From assembly GCA_046346965.1 (NCBI GenBank), contig JAXMHB010000003.1, positions 62,001 through 126,000 of the forward strand: a stretch of DNA of 64,000 bases, written 5' to 3'. The notes under the pieces were generated by a model that was not told where the DNA came from, made no database searches, and saw nothing but the letters and a program-made list of their open reading frames with translations. Position 1 is the first letter of the stretch; every line of letters begins with the position of its first letter. The position numbers and the translations under genes were made by a program. Shown piece by piece: positions 24,586 through 34,333 of this stretch. This DNA comes from JAXMHB01 sp046346965. Its GTDB lineage: Bacteria; Pseudomonadota; Gammaproteobacteria; Xanthomonadales; SZUA-5.

Positions 24586-26658
24586 TCAACCGCGGCGAGT
24601 CTCGATGCCCTTGAGCACGCGCGCCAGATAGGGCTTGATCGCATCACGCGTGTTCTCTTCGGCATTCAAATGCGTGAAGGAATAGCGCGTCTGCCAGCCG
24701 CTGCCGAGCTTCTGCCCGGCGTGGACGTCGTACACCGCCACCTGCAGGATGGTGTTGTACTGCGGCACCGACTGCCCATAGAAGGTCAGCGTCTGCGAGC
24801 CGTCGGGCACCGCCCGCACCAGCACCAGATACTCGGCATTGCGCCCGATGGCGCCCAGCATCCGGCGCGGCTCGTCGTTCTCGGACAGCCCGCGCAGCAG
24901 ATCCTCGTCGATCAGTTGCACCGAGGATTCGCTGAGGCGCTCCTCGATGGCGATCTCGGCCACACCGGCGACCGCCGGATCGCCGACGCCGATGACGATC
25001 ACGCGCGGCGGACCGTTGTAAGCCGGCGTCGCCGGCGGCGGCACGCTGGCGCGCGCGACCTGCGCCGGCCGTTCGGCCAAGCCTTTGCCGGCGCGGTTCT
25101 CCAGACGACGCTCGCGCAGATCGGCGATGCGCTCATCCAGCGGCGTCGCCTTGCTGCGCGTTTGCGAGGGCGGCGCCGAGGCGCGGTCGCCCATCTGCGC
25201 AGGTGCCTCAACCGGCGCCGTGCTGGCCGTCGCCACCGCCACCGGCGGTGCTTCGACCGGCGCGACTGGCGCGGCAGCCGTTCCGCTGTCGGCGGTCGTT
25301 GTGGTCGCTGGCGTCGATGCCAATGCCGGCGTCGTAGCCGGCGGCGGGGTCGGCGGATCGACGGCTGGCGCCGGTTCAGCCGGACTGCTGGCAGGCGTGA
25401 CGGCGGCTGTGGCGTCGGTCGCCGGCGTGGCCGGTGGCGTCGACGGCGCAGCACTGGTCGCCGGCGCGGCGGTCACGGTCGGCGCACTGGCAGGCGCCGT
25501 GGCCACCGGCGCATTGCTGGCCGGCGCACTGAGCGCGACGCCCTGGAACTGCTCCTTGAGCCCACCGTAGTACCACGCAGCGGCGCCACCACCGCCGATC
25601 AGCGCCAGCGCAGCGGCGGCCCACGGCAACACGGCGGTTTTGCGCGGCGGCGCCACCGGCGCGGCCGGGGGCGCGGGCTGCGCCACCTGGGCCGAGGGTT
25701 CGGTGCGGTAGGCCGGCGGCGCGGCGACCGGCGCCGGGGTCTGCAGGCGACGCATCTCGGGCGGCGTCGGCGCATTGACCACCGTGCCCAGCGCCGGATT
25801 CGACAGTGGCTTCGACGGCGTCACCGGCGTCGCGCTGTTCACGCCCACGGCGACCAGATCGGCAATCAGCTGATGGCAATCGCTGTAGCGATCCGCCGGC
25901 TCCTTCGCCACCATCCGGCGCAGGATCGCCGACAGCGCCGGATCGACCGACTCGTTGATCTGGCGGACGTCCGGAATCTCGGCCTGCACCACCTCCAGCA
26001 TCATGCCCAGCGGCGACTCGTCCTTGTACGGCGTCTGCCCGGTGAGCATCTCGAAGAACACGATGCCGAGCGCGAACACATCGGAACGCTGATCGACCGG
26101 CTTGCCCAGACACACCTCCGGCGACAGATAACCGGGCGTACCGACGAACTGACCGGTGCCGGTGAGCTTCTTGTTGAAGTCCTGGGTGGCGAGCGCAATG
26201 CCGAAGTCCGCCACCTTGACCACGCCGCGCTGGGTGATCAGCAGATTGGCCGGCTTGATGTCGCGGTGAATCACGCCGCGGTCATGCGCCGCGGCCAGAC
26301 CCTGGGCCACCTGCAGCAGGATGCGCGCGGCTTCCATCGGCGCCAATCGGCGTTCGCGCTTGAGCCGGCCGCTTAGCGACTCGCCCTCGACGAATTCCAT
26401 CGCGAAATAGGGCTGCCCCTGGTCCTCGCCGACCAGATAGATCTGCACGATGTGCGGATCGTTGAGCTGCGCCATGCTGCGCGCCTCGCGGAAGAAGCGC
26501 TCGACCACGCTGGCGTCATCCGCCAGCGCCTCGGACAGCATCTTGATGGCCACATGGCGGTTCAGCGACGCCTCGTAGCCTTTGTAGACCACACCCATGC
26601 CACCGCGGCCGAGTTCGGCCACGATGTCGTAGTGCCCCACCTTGTTGCGCTGTGCCAT
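24586..26658 (-). CDS. Membrane Ser/Thr protein kinase (Hanks type)
   Basis: This is a 690-residue eukaryotic-like kinase. The catalytic domain (about residues 9-275) has the glycine loop LGRGGMGVVYKG, HRDIKPANLLI in the catalytic loop, ADFGIAL as DFG, and GTPGYLSPE in the activation segment. A Pro/Ala-rich stretch leads to one transmembrane helix (about 339-362). A long Ala/Pro/Thr-rich low-complexity linker (about 375-490) then leads to a folded C-terminal region beginning PPRVIVIGVGDPAVAG, which would lie in the periplasm. The start at 26658 (MAQRNKVGHYD) is 8 residues before the kinase fold. Substrates are unknown. Confidence 0.92.
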   Translation of the reverse strand: MAQRNKVGHYDIVAELGRGGMGVVYKGYEASLNRHVAIKMLSEALADDASVVERFFREARSMAQLNDPHIVQIYLVGEDQGQPYFAMEFVEGESLSGRLKRERRLAPMEAARILLQVAQGLAAAHDRGVIHRDIKPANLLITQRGVVKVADFGIALATQDFNKKLTGTGQFVGTPGYLSPEVCLGKPVDQRSDVFALGIVFFEMLTGQTPYKDESPLGMMLEVVQAEIPDVRQINESVDPALSAILRRMVAKEPADRYSDCHQLIADLVAVGVNSATPVTPSKPLSNPALGTVVNAPTPPEMRRLQTPAPVAAPPAYRTEPSAQVAQPAPPAAPVAPPRKTAVLPWAAAALALIGGGGAAAWYYGGLKEQFQGVALSAPASNAPVATAPASAPTVTAAPATSAAPSTPPATPATDATAAVTPASSPAEPAPAVDPPTPPPATTPALASTPATTTTADSGTAAAPVAPVEAPPVAVATASTAPVEAPAQMGDRASAPPSQTRSKATPLDERIADLRERRLENRAGKGLAERPAQVARASVPPPATPAYNGPPRVIVIGVGDPAVAGVAEIAIEERLSESSVQLIDEDLLRGLSENDEPRRMLGAIGRNAEYLVLVRAVPDGSQTLTFYGQSVPQYNTILQVAVYDVHAGQKLGSGWQTRYSFTHLNAEENTRDAIKPYLARVLKGIETRRG

Positions 26659-26939
26659 GACTGCCGGAACCCTTGAAGTCGGCTTGCCCGAACGGAGTGT
26701 AGCGCTCCGCCACCTACACGTATCACTCACTGCTCACGCACACAGGCATGACGCGGGGACGATGCGCTCCTAGCGCTAAACGCAGGCAGGCGACGGCACT
26801 GCCTGATGAGGCTGTGCGGCGTTCAGATTGGCGTCAGTTTTGATTCACTCATTCTGCCAGGGTGCTTGACAGGAATTCCCATCATCTCGACTCAGACAAT
26901 CAATGACTTAGCAATCTGATTCGATACTTTTGGCTGAAT

Positions 26940-26957
26940 CATGAACGAATATTCATG
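26940..26957. promoter_or_regulatory. Inverted repeat catgaa-N6-ttcatg, possible activator site
   Basis: A perfect 6-bp inverted repeat with six-base spacer is centred at 26948.5, about 105 bp upstream of the inferred start of the downstream small RNA. That is a usual distance for an enhancer-binding protein acting on sigma-54 polymerase. It sits in an AT-rich island (about 26880-27000) unlike the rest of the window. It is not an NtrC-type site. The binding protein is unknown. Confidence 0.35.
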
Positions 26958-27027
26958 TTCAAACTGAACGATTGTCGAATACCGTTAGTCGCAAATGAAC
27001 CACGCTGGTGACCTTCGGCATTGTGCC

Positions 27028-27042
27028 TGGAACTTCCTTTGC
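27028..27042 (+). promoter_or_regulatory. Sigma-54 type promoter (-24/-12)
   Basis: The sequence TGGAACTTCCTTTGC matches the sigma-54 consensus TGGCAC-N5-TTGC with a single change (A for C at position 4). It keeps the invariant GG (27029-27030) and GC (27041-27042) at correct spacing. The predicted transcript start is about 27054, just ahead of three stem-loops. No enhancer-binding protein gene is adjacent. Confidence 0.6.
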
Positions 27043-27053
27043 GGCAACCTATC

Positions 27054-27194
27054 TATGGGTTCGGGCTGACACAGCTCGGCCCGGTTCACTCCTCCCCCAA
27101 TAGTGAACCTTCAAGGTCAGATGGGACCTCCCCAACCTGTCTGACCGGCCCCCAGGCCCCGGGCGCTTCCCCAACGCCCGGGGCCATCTTGTTT
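27054..27194 (+). ncRNA. Putative small RNA with three C-rich stem-loops
   Basis: Three consecutive hairpins fill this intergenic stretch. The first, 27083-27109, has an 8-bp stem and loop CCTCCCCCAAT. The second, 27115-27146, has a 7-bp stem plus a four-pair inner extension (two of them wobbles) and loop ACCTCCCCAA. The third, 27155-27185, has an 11-bp stem and loop CTTCCCCAA, followed by atcttgttt, so it is an intrinsic terminator. All three stems are unrelated in sequence, yet the loops share TCCCC(C)AA, which argues for selection on the loops. A sigma-54 promoter lies upstream. Similar architecture is known for sX13 of Xanthomonas and NrsZ of Pseudomonas, whose C-rich loops act on target mRNAs. 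The 5' end is inferred from the promoter; it could be nearer 27080. I see no reading frame here. Confidence 0.68.
27155..27194 (+). terminator. Intrinsic terminator of the small RNA
   Basis: An 11-bp perfect GC stem (ggccccgggcg and its complement), nine-base loop and atcttgttt tail make this the most convincing Rho-independent terminator in the window. It ends 61 bp before the O-antigen-ligase-like start, so it separates the small RNA from that gene. Confidence 0.75.
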
Positions 27195-27255
27195 ATGGGC
27201 CCGGCTATCGTGGAGTCTGCCGGCGACTACGCCGTCTGCCGATCTGCCGGAGCCG

Positions 27256-28815
27256 ATGCGCACGCCCACCGCCCTGCTGATCCTGATGCTGCTCTGGACC
27301 GCCTGCGCGGTTTGGCCGGGCGCTTCCGAGCCGGCCAAGCTGGCCGGCCTGCTGGTGGGCGCGGCGCTGCTCGGCGCCAGTGCGGCAGCGACGTCGCCGC
27401 CGCGCGCCCTGCTGGTGTGGCTGGCAGTCAGCGCGCTGTCGGCCGTGTGTGCGCTCGACGGCAGCAGTTGGCTGGGCAGCTACGCGCGGGCGCAGGGCTG
27501 GCTGGCGCTGCCGGCCCTGGGGATCGTCGCGATGAGCGCGGCGCGCCTGGGGCCGGATCAGCGCCGAATGCTGAGGATCGCGATCGCCGTGCTGGCGACG
27601 CTGCTGGCCGGCTATGCCCTGCTGCAGCGACTCGGTTTGGATCCGATCCAGTGGGTCGGCGCCGCGCCGCTGCGCCCGGCCGCTACGCTCAGCAATGCCA
27701 ATGTGTTGGCCGGGTGGCTGGTGCTGGCCGCGCCGATCACCGCCCTGTGTGCCTGGACCGAGCGACGGCTTCGCGCGCTGGCAGCAGCCGCGCTGCTGCT
27801 GCAACTGGCCGGTTTGTGGGCCAGCGGCACCCGCAGCGGCATGCTCGCGCTGCTGCTGGCGGCGATGCTGGTCTGGGCGTGGCCGTCGGCTAGACGCCTG
27901 TGGGCACTGGCGCTGGCCCTGCCGCTGGCGCTGGCGCTGGCGATCGCCGCGCGCCCGGCCTCGGTGCAGGATCGTTTGCAGCTGTGGTCGGCCGGCGCAC
28001 AGGCAGTCGTCGCAGCGCCCTTGGTGGATTTGCGCGGTCAGATTGACCCACTGGCCGCCTGGCGACTTTGGATAGGCTACGGCCCGGATCAACAGGCAGC
28101 CCCTTTGCAGCGCGCGCTGGCGCAGCAGCCCCGGCGCGACGGCGCCCAGGACTGGCAGGCCGACCGCGCTCACCAGGGCCTGCTCGATCTGTTGCTGCAA
28201 TACGGCGTACTGGGGCTGCTGGCGGCGATGGCGGTGCTGCTCAGTGTGGCGCGGGCGCTGTGGCAGCGGCGCGGCGAGCCTGAAGGGCTGGCGCTGGCGG
28301 CGGCGCTGCTCGCCTGGCTGGTTCATCTGCAGGCCGGATTCCCGCTGACCGCCGATCGCACCCTGGCTTGGCTGCTGATCGGCTGTGCGCTGGCCACGAC
28401 GCCGTCGCCCAAGCCGGCACGCTGGGGCGCGCTCGCGGCACTGGTACTGCTGCTCGCCGCCGCGGCGCTGAGCGGCCGACTGCCGAGCGCACGCGCCTAT
28501 CCGGCGCTGGCCGCCGAACGCGCCTACCTCGACGGCCAGCAGCGCTACGCCGCGGCCATGCAGCGGCGCGAGCACGTCGCGCAGGCCTACAACGAGGCCG
28601 CACAGGCTTTTGTCGCCGGGCTGCAGTTCCGCCCCTACGACCGCGACGCGGCGCTGGCCGCCGCCAGCGCCTATGCCGAGAGCGCCGCCCACGGCGACGC
28701 GGCCGCCGCCGCTGCTGCCCGCGAGCTGCTGCAGCGCGCTGCAGCGCTGGACGCCAGTGATCCCCGCCTCGCGGCAATCCGCGCACGACTGCGCGGGGTA
28801 GACTCGCGCGACTGA
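27256..28815 (+). CDS. O-antigen ligase-like polytopic membrane protein
   Basis: This is a 519-residue protein with about ten to twelve transmembrane helices and the general layout of the O-antigen ligase/polymerase (WaaL, PglL) family. A periplasmic stretch after SNANVLAGWLVLAAP and the LWASGTRSGMLALLLAAML segment match the conserved ligase region. A larger loop in the second half includes RDGAQDWQADRAHQGLLDLLLQYGVLG, where family members carry an essential His. The C-terminus is soluble and helical (TPR-like, AYNEAAQAFVAGLQFRPYDRDAALAAA). No O-antigen biosynthesis genes are adjacent, so substrate is unknown; it could equally be a PglL-like O-glycosylation enzyme. Confidence 0.78.
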   Translation: MRTPTALLILMLLWTACAVWPGASEPAKLAGLLVGAALLGASAAATSPPRALLVWLAVSALSAVCALDGSSWLGSYARAQGWLALPALGIVAMSAARLGPDQRRMLRIAIAVLATLLAGYALLQRLGLDPIQWVGAAPLRPAATLSNANVLAGWLVLAAPITALCAWTERRLRALAAAALLLQLAGLWASGTRSGMLALLLAAMLVWAWPSARRLWALALALPLALALAIAARPASVQDRLQLWSAGAQAVVAAPLVDLRGQIDPLAAWRLWIGYGPDQQAAPLQRALAQQPRRDGAQDWQADRAHQGLLDLLLQYGVLGLLAAMAVLLSVARALWQRRGEPEGLALAAALLAWLVHLQAGFPLTADRTLAWLLIGCALATTPSPKPARWGALAALVLLLAAAALSGRLPSARAYPALAAERAYLDGQQRYAAAMQRREHVAQAYNEAAQAFVAGLQFRPYDRDAALAAASAYAESAAHGDAAAAAAARELLQRAAALDASDPRLAAIRARLRGVDSRD

Positions 28816-28848
28816 ACGAACGGGGGCCGGCGCGGCCCGGAGCGGACG

Positions 28849-30291
28849 ATGACGCAATCGCAAAAAGTGATGGACTTCGTGTCGGAGAAGTGGGATCGCG
28901 AGATCGTCCCGCAGCTCAGCACCTACATCAAAATTCCCAACAAATCGCCGATGTTCGACCCGCAATGGCGCGAGCGCGGCTACATGAACGAGGCGATGAG
29001 CCTGCTCGAAACCTGGGTGCGCGATCAGCCGATCGACGGCATGGTGGTCGAGCGCATCACGCTGCCCGGCCGCACGCCGCTGCTGTACATCGAGATCCCC
29101 GGCAAGGGCGATGAAACCGTGTTGCTGTACGGGCATATGGACAAGCAGCCGGAGATGGTCGGCTGGAATGTCGATCTGGCGCCGTGGACGCCGGTGCTGG
29201 CGGGCGACAAGCTCTACGGTCGCGGCGGCGCCGACGATGGCTACGCCACCTACGCCTCGCTGACGGCGATCATGGCGCTCAAGGATCGCGGTCTGGATCA
29301 CGCCCGCTGCGTGGTGCTGATCGAGGGCTGTGAGGAATCCGGCAGCTACGACCTGCCCTTCTATATCAACTACCTGGCGGATCGGATCGGCACGCCTAGC
29401 CTGGTCGTCTGCCTGGATTCGGGCTGCGGCAACTACGATCAGCTGTGGCTGACCACCAGTTTGCGCGGACTGGCCGGCGGCACGCTGCGCGTGCGCGTGC
29501 TGGAAGAAGGCGTGCACTCGGGTGACGCCAGCGGCGTGGTGCCGAGCTCCTTCCGCGTGCTGCGCCAGTTGCTGGACCGCATCGAGGACCCGGCCACCGG
29601 TCGCATCAAGATCGACCCCTTGTACGTGGACATCCCGGGCGAGCGCATCGAACAGGCGCGCGAGGCCTCGCAAGTGCTCGGCACGTCGGTCTACGACAAG
29701 TTTCCCTTCCTGCCCGGGATGACGCCGATGGCGCAGGATCTGTCGGAACTGGTGCTCAACCGCACCTGGCGACCGACGCTCTCGATCACCGGCGCCGACG
29801 GCCTGCCCTCGCTGACCGATGCCGGCAACGTGCTGCGCCCGCATACCTCGGTCAAGCTGTCGGTGCGGCTGCCGCCCACGCTGGATGGCGAACGCGCCTC
29901 GCGCCTGCTGAAGGAAGTGCTGGAGAAAGATCCGCCCTACGGCGCGCGCGTCGAGTTCGAGGTGGAGAAATCCGGCACCGGCTGGGCGGCACCGGCCACC
30001 GCCAGTTGGCTGCGCGAGAGCGTCAACGAGGCCTCGCGTACCTACTTCGGCCCGCGCGCGGCGGCCATGGGCGAAGGCGGCACCATTCCCTTCATGAACA
30101 TGCTGCAGGAGCGCTTCCCGCAAGCGCAGTTCGTGGTCACCGGCCTGCTGGGACCGAAATCCAACGCGCATGGCCCCAACGAATTCCTGCACATCCCCAC
30201 CGGCAAGAAGCTCACCGCCAGCATGGCCAAGGTGATCCACGAGCACTACGCCAACCGCGGCGGCACCACGGTCAGCGCGAGCGCGGACTGA
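28849..30291 (+). CDS. M20 family metallopeptidase
   Basis: This is a 480-residue di-zinc peptidase of the M20 family. The metal and active-site motifs are in order: LLYGHMDKQPEM (first His), GRGGADDGYATYAS (bridging Asp), IEGCEESGSYDL (catalytic Glu and metal Glu), VCLDSGCGNYD (Asp), and the C-terminal SNAHGPNEFLHIP (last His). A dimerisation lid domain follows the Asp (about residues 205-320). Homologues hydrolyse dipeptides or N-acyl amino acids; the exact substrate cannot be read from sequence. It lies 3 bp before the next gene, so they are co-transcribed. Confidence 0.9.
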   Translation: MTQSQKVMDFVSEKWDREIVPQLSTYIKIPNKSPMFDPQWRERGYMNEAMSLLETWVRDQPIDGMVVERITLPGRTPLLYIEIPGKGDETVLLYGHMDKQPEMVGWNVDLAPWTPVLAGDKLYGRGGADDGYATYASLTAIMALKDRGLDHARCVVLIEGCEESGSYDLPFYINYLADRIGTPSLVVCLDSGCGNYDQLWLTTSLRGLAGGTLRVRVLEEGVHSGDASGVVPSSFRVLRQLLDRIEDPATGRIKIDPLYVDIPGERIEQAREASQVLGTSVYDKFPFLPGMTPMAQDLSELVLNRTWRPTLSITGADGLPSLTDAGNVLRPHTSVKLSVRLPPTLDGERASRLLKEVLEKDPPYGARVEFEVEKSGTGWAAPATASWLRESVNEASRTYFGPRAAAMGEGGTIPFMNMLQERFPQAQFVVTGLLGPKSNAHGPNEFLHIPTGKKLTASMAKVIHEHYANRGGTTVSASAD

Positions 30292-30294
30292 GCC

Positions 30295-31353
30295 ATGGCC
30301 ACCTTCAAGCCCAGCTGGTTGCTCTACGGCGCCACCGGCTACACCGGCCGCTTGATTGCCGAGGCCGCCAAGGCGCGCGGGCACAACGTCATCCTGGGCG
30401 GGCGCGATCACGACACGCTGGCGCGCATGGCCGGCGCACTCGGGGTCAGCTTCCGGGTGTTCGACATGGGCGCGCGCGATGCCATCGACAAGGGCCTGAC
30501 CGGCGTGCGTCTGGTGCTGAACTGCGCCGGCCCGTTCTCGCTGACCGCCTCGACCCTGGCGCAGGCCTGCATGCGCACCGGCGCGCATTACCTCGACATC
30601 GCCGGCGAAGTGGCCGACCACCGGGCGCTGCTGCGTCTGGATGAGCGCGCCAAGGAAGCCGGCGTGATGCTGCTGCCCGGCGTCGGCTTCGGCATCCTGC
30701 CGAGCGACTGTCTGGCGCTGTATCTGAAGCAAAAACAGCCGCAGGCGGTGACGCTGCTGCTGGCCTTCTCCAGCGGCCCCAGCGCCTCGGCCGGAACGCT
30801 TGCAACCTTGCTGGAAAGCCTGCAGCAGGGCGGTTTTGTGCGCCGCGCCGGCCAGTTGGTGGCGGCCGAGCCCGGAACCGAGTCGCGCACCATCGACTTC
30901 GGCCCCGGCAAACATCAGCGCGCCGTACTGTTCCCCTGGCGCGCCGACGTGCTCAGCGCCGGTTTGTCGACCGATATCCCGCATATTCAAAGCTTTGCGG
31001 CGGTGCCGGCGCTGCTGCGCTTCGTGCTGAAGAACCATGGACTGTTCGAGCAGGGCTTCTTCCGCAGCCTGCTGGAAAGCTACGTCCGCCGTGCCCCGGA
31101 GGGCCCCAAGCCCGCCGAGCGCGCCAAGCGCAAGAGCTGGATCTACGGCGAGGTGGTCAACGAGGTCGGTGGGCGGGCACGCGCGGTGGTGGAAGGACCG
31201 GATCCCTACGACTTCACCGTGTTGTGCGCGCTGGCGGCGGTCGAGCGCAGCCTCAGCGCGGCGGTGCCGGATGGCTACGCGACGCCGGCGCAGATATTGG
31301 GCAGCGCACCGCTGCGCGCGCTGCCCGGCGTGCGCGTGCATGACCTGGGGTAA
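30295..31353 (+). CDS. Saccharopine dehydrogenase-like NAD(P)-binding protein
   Basis: This is a 352-residue protein with an N-terminal Rossmann fold (LLYGATGYTGRLIAEAAKARG, GGRDHDTLARMA, then LVLNCAGPFSLTASTLAQACM). This is the pattern of the trans-acting enoyl reductase/saccharopine dehydrogenase NADP-binding family. These proteins reduce lipid or amino acid intermediates; the substrate is unknown. The start is 3 bp after the M20 stop and its 3' end overlaps the next gene by 14 bp, so it belongs to that operon. Confidence 0.85.
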   Translation: MATFKPSWLLYGATGYTGRLIAEAAKARGHNVILGGRDHDTLARMAGALGVSFRVFDMGARDAIDKGLTGVRLVLNCAGPFSLTASTLAQACMRTGAHYLDIAGEVADHRALLRLDERAKEAGVMLLPGVGFGILPSDCLALYLKQKQPQAVTLLLAFSSGPSASAGTLATLLESLQQGGFVRRAGQLVAAEPGTESRTIDFGPGKHQRAVLFPWRADVLSAGLSTDIPHIQSFAAVPALLRFVLKNHGLFEQGFFRSLLESYVRRAPEGPKPAERAKRKSWIYGEVVNEVGGRARAVVEGPDPYDFTVLCALAAVERSLSAAVPDGYATPAQILGSAPLRALPGVRVHDLG

Positions 31354-32248
31354 GTACGCCGCCGTCGCGCTGGTGTTGGCTGCGGCGGCGCTGTGGCTGA
31401 TGCGCTGGCCGCCCGCGGCGGCGCCGAACGCGCCGACGGCGCCTGGCACCGCGACCAACCGCGGCGCGGAAACGCCGCCGGTCGCGCCGGCGGCAGAGCG
31501 CGCGTCAGCACCCGTGCGCGGCGGCGACGCCCGCCCTGCCCTGGCGCAGCTGATGGCGCTACCCAGCCTGAAGGCGCTGCTCGCGGCCACTGCGGGCGAT
31601 GGCGACCCACGCCAGCTCGAATTGCGCCAGGCCACCATGCTGTCCTGTCTGCTGGCGCAGGATGCGCTGACGCAGCGACCGTGGGCGCAAGAGCCGGCCG
31701 CGCGCGCCGCGCTGACGGCCTATTACGAGGGCTACTGCGCGCGCATCAGCACCGACAGTCCGGTCTACATCGAATTGCAGCGCGAAGCGGCGCGTCGGAA
31801 CGCCGAATTGCCGGCCCGCAGCAGCGAGACCGATCAGATGCTCGATCGCATCCTGAATCGCGATGTCGATGCCGATCTGATCCAGCACTGGCTGGATCGC
31901 ATGGTCGAAACGCCGATCCCCGACGAGGCCTACGCGCTGGCCAGCGCCGCCATCGACCCCGACGGGCCACTGGCGGGCGAGCTCGATGTGCAGACGCTGC
32001 GCCAGGTGCCGAATCCGCGTCGCTATGACATCGCCTGGGCGGTGGCCGATCTGCTGGCTTGCCAGAACGGGCCTTTGTGCGCGCCTGGGCGGGCGCACAC
32101 GCTGCTGGCCTGCATTGATCGCTTCAACTGCAGCCCGGGCGCCAGCCGGCTGGAGATCCGCCGCGACGCCACGGCGCCGCGCGACTGGCGCATCGCCGAG
32201 CATCTGGCCCGGCAGATCCGCGCACGCCAGGCCCGGCGTCCGCACTAA
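31340..32248 (+). CDS. Membrane-anchored protein of unknown function
   Basis: This is a 302-residue protein from an ATG at 31340, which overlaps the end of the reductase gene by 14 bp. A single N-terminal hydrophobic segment (YAAVALVLAAAALWLMRW) acts as anchor or signal. A Pro/Ala-rich linker follows, then a helical domain. The domain contains cysteines in LSCLLAQ, YEGYCARIS, DLLACQNGPLCAPG and LLACIDRFNCSPG, which may form disulfides in the periplasm. I do not recognise the family. Confidence 0.65.
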   Translation: MTWGKYAAVALVLAAAALWLMRWPPAAAPNAPTAPGTATNRGAETPPVAPAAERASAPVRGGDARPALAQLMALPSLKALLAATAGDGDPRQLELRQATMLSCLLAQDALTQRPWAQEPAARAALTAYYEGYCARISTDSPVYIELQREAARRNAELPARSSETDQMLDRILNRDVDADLIQHWLDRMVETPIPDEAYALASAAIDPDGPLAGELDVQTLRQVPNPRRYDIAWAVADLLACQNGPLCAPGRAHTLLACIDRFNCSPGASRLEIRRDATAPRDWRIAEHLARQIRARQARRPH

Positions 32249-32361
32249 TCGGTGAGCCCCAGGCGATCTCGCGCGCGGCTCTGCCCAAAGGTCCGATGCC
32301 CTGGCGCAACGCGCGGCGCCATGCTTGCATTCACTTTTTCCGAGCTTGCGGAGCCTGACTC

Positions 32362-34314
<1,953 letters not shown>

Positions 34315-34333
34315 GACTCGAAGCGCCGGCGGC

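Noticed and set aside
26866..26900. Sigma-70 promoter using TTGACA at 26866-26871
   Set aside because: The -35 is a perfect match but no acceptable -10 follows at 16-18 bp (gactca). A gacaat lies 23 bp away, too far.
27083..27185. Possible minus-strand RsmZ/CsrB-type RNA (loops read GGGGA on that strand)
   Set aside because: Both the sigma-54 promoter and the terminator T-run lie on the plus strand. The minus loops read TTGGGGGA and TTGGGGA without the AnGGA context of CsrA sites.
27000..27194. 6S RNA (ssrS)
   Set aside because: The three short independent hairpins do not make the long rod with central bubble of 6S RNA, and the gene context (zapA neighbour) is absent.
27205..31638. 1477-codon minus-strand frame
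   Set aside because: Entirely antisense to the O-antigen-ligase-like, M20 and reductase genes; Arg/Gln/His-rich translation without motifs. It is a consequence of high GC at third positions.
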